Of a stretch of 7,214 bases of DNA, positions 6,998 to 7,214 are shown one piece after another (the stretch's first letter is position 1; the number at the start of each line of letters is the position of its first letter). Below the pieces are notes generated by a model. It worked only from the letters and a program-made list of their open reading frames with translations. It was not told the origin of the DNA and did not search any database. Source of the stretch: Bacteroidales bacterium (GTDB taxonomy: Bacteria > Bacteroidota > Bacteroidia > Bacteroidales > PUMT01); the NCBI GenBank assembly GCA_007132365.1, contig SLOS01000114.1:1-7214 (forward strand), written 5' to 3'. The translations under genes were made by a program, and so were the position numbers.

Positions 6998-7214
6998 ATG
7001 GTAGATGCCGGCCTCAAATCTGTTTTTAATAAGTTTAATGCTCCGGGAACCTGGCTCGAGGGCAGTCCCGCCGGTTCCGGTCATATTCACGCCACATACC
7101 TGATAAGAACATCAGAAGAAAATCAGCCCGATTACATCCTCCAGAAAATAAATCATAATGTGTTTCCTCCCGTGGCTGAAATGATGAATAATATTCAAAA
7201 AGTAACCAGGCATA
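6998..7214 (+). CDS. APH-family sugar kinase (N-acetylhexosamine 1-kinase-like), 3'-truncated by the window edge
   Basis: An open frame starts at ATG 6998, one base after the preceding stop codon, and runs off the window: 72 codons plus one base, out of an expected 340-370. The visible part contains PAGSGHIHATYLI (24-36), the glycine-containing nucleotide-binding loop, then YILQKINHNVF (46-56) and MMNNIQKVTRH (62-72). These closely follow the pattern G-x-G-x-I-N-x-T-Y ... Y-I-L-Q-x-I-N-x-x-V-F ... M-x-N-I of aminoglycoside-phosphotransferase-fold kinases such as N-acetylhexosamine 1-kinase (NahK, EC 2.7.1.162). Such enzymes phosphorylate a free sugar at the anomeric carbon, giving the sugar-1-phosphate a nucleotidyltransferase needs. 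Catalytic residues (HxDxxxxN and DxD-type motifs) would lie beyond the edge, so activity cannot be judged. Sugar specificity is unknown; aminoglycoside resistance is not suggested by this context. Confidence 0.75.
   Translation, partial: MVDAGLKSVFNKFNAPGTWLEGSPAGSGHIHATYLIRTSEENQPDYILQKINHNVFPPVAEMMNNIQKVTRH

Overview
The window looks like chromosomal DNA from a member of the Bacteroidota, probably a Bacteroidales/Marinilabiliales-type environmental or gut anaerobe. This is inferred from four things: no Shine-Dalgarno sequence stands before any start codon and the leaders are A/T-rich; one candidate promoter fits the TTTG / TAnnTTTG pattern of that phylum; one protein has a lipoprotein signal with acidic and basic residues right after the cysteine; and the protein families (long-form nicotinate phosphoribosyltransferase, SSS symporter, ROK regulator, GLGSRYG-type nucleotidyltransferase) are ones I associate with Bacteroidota. 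No 16S or other strict taxonomic marker is present. All supported genes lie on the + strand, and I see no RNA gene, insertion sequence, CRISPR array or prophage signature.

Left part (1-2621). The 3' part of pncB (nicotinate phosphoribosyltransferase) enters from the left edge and is followed after 23 bp by pncA (nicotinamidase). Together they form the Preiss-Handler NAD salvage route: nicotinamide to nicotinate to nicotinate mononucleotide. After a 48-bp gap comes a gene for a lipid-anchored alpha/beta hydrolase with a complete Ser-Asp-His triad. It may be co-transcribed with the NAD genes, but no functional link is evident.

Boundary (2620-2902). A 15-bp tandem repeat array of about seven units starts inside the hydrolase stop codon. 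An A/T-rich stretch follows, holding a possible promoter and a perfect 10-bp palindrome just before the next gene.

Right part (2903-7214). A ROK-family regulator overlaps an SSS-family sodium:solute symporter by 4 bp (ATGA). After an 81-bp gap come a nucleotidyltransferase and, one base after its stop codon, the 5' end of an aminoglycoside-phosphotransferase-like kinase resembling N-acetylhexosamine 1-kinase. This fits a sugar cassette: the symporter imports a monosaccharide, the kinase phosphorylates it at the anomeric carbon, the nucleotidyltransferase turns the sugar-1-phosphate into an NDP-sugar, and the ROK protein senses the sugar or a derivative. The substrate cannot be read from the sequence. 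This cassette is the most interesting part of the window, but each component belongs to a known family and I see no clearly new system.
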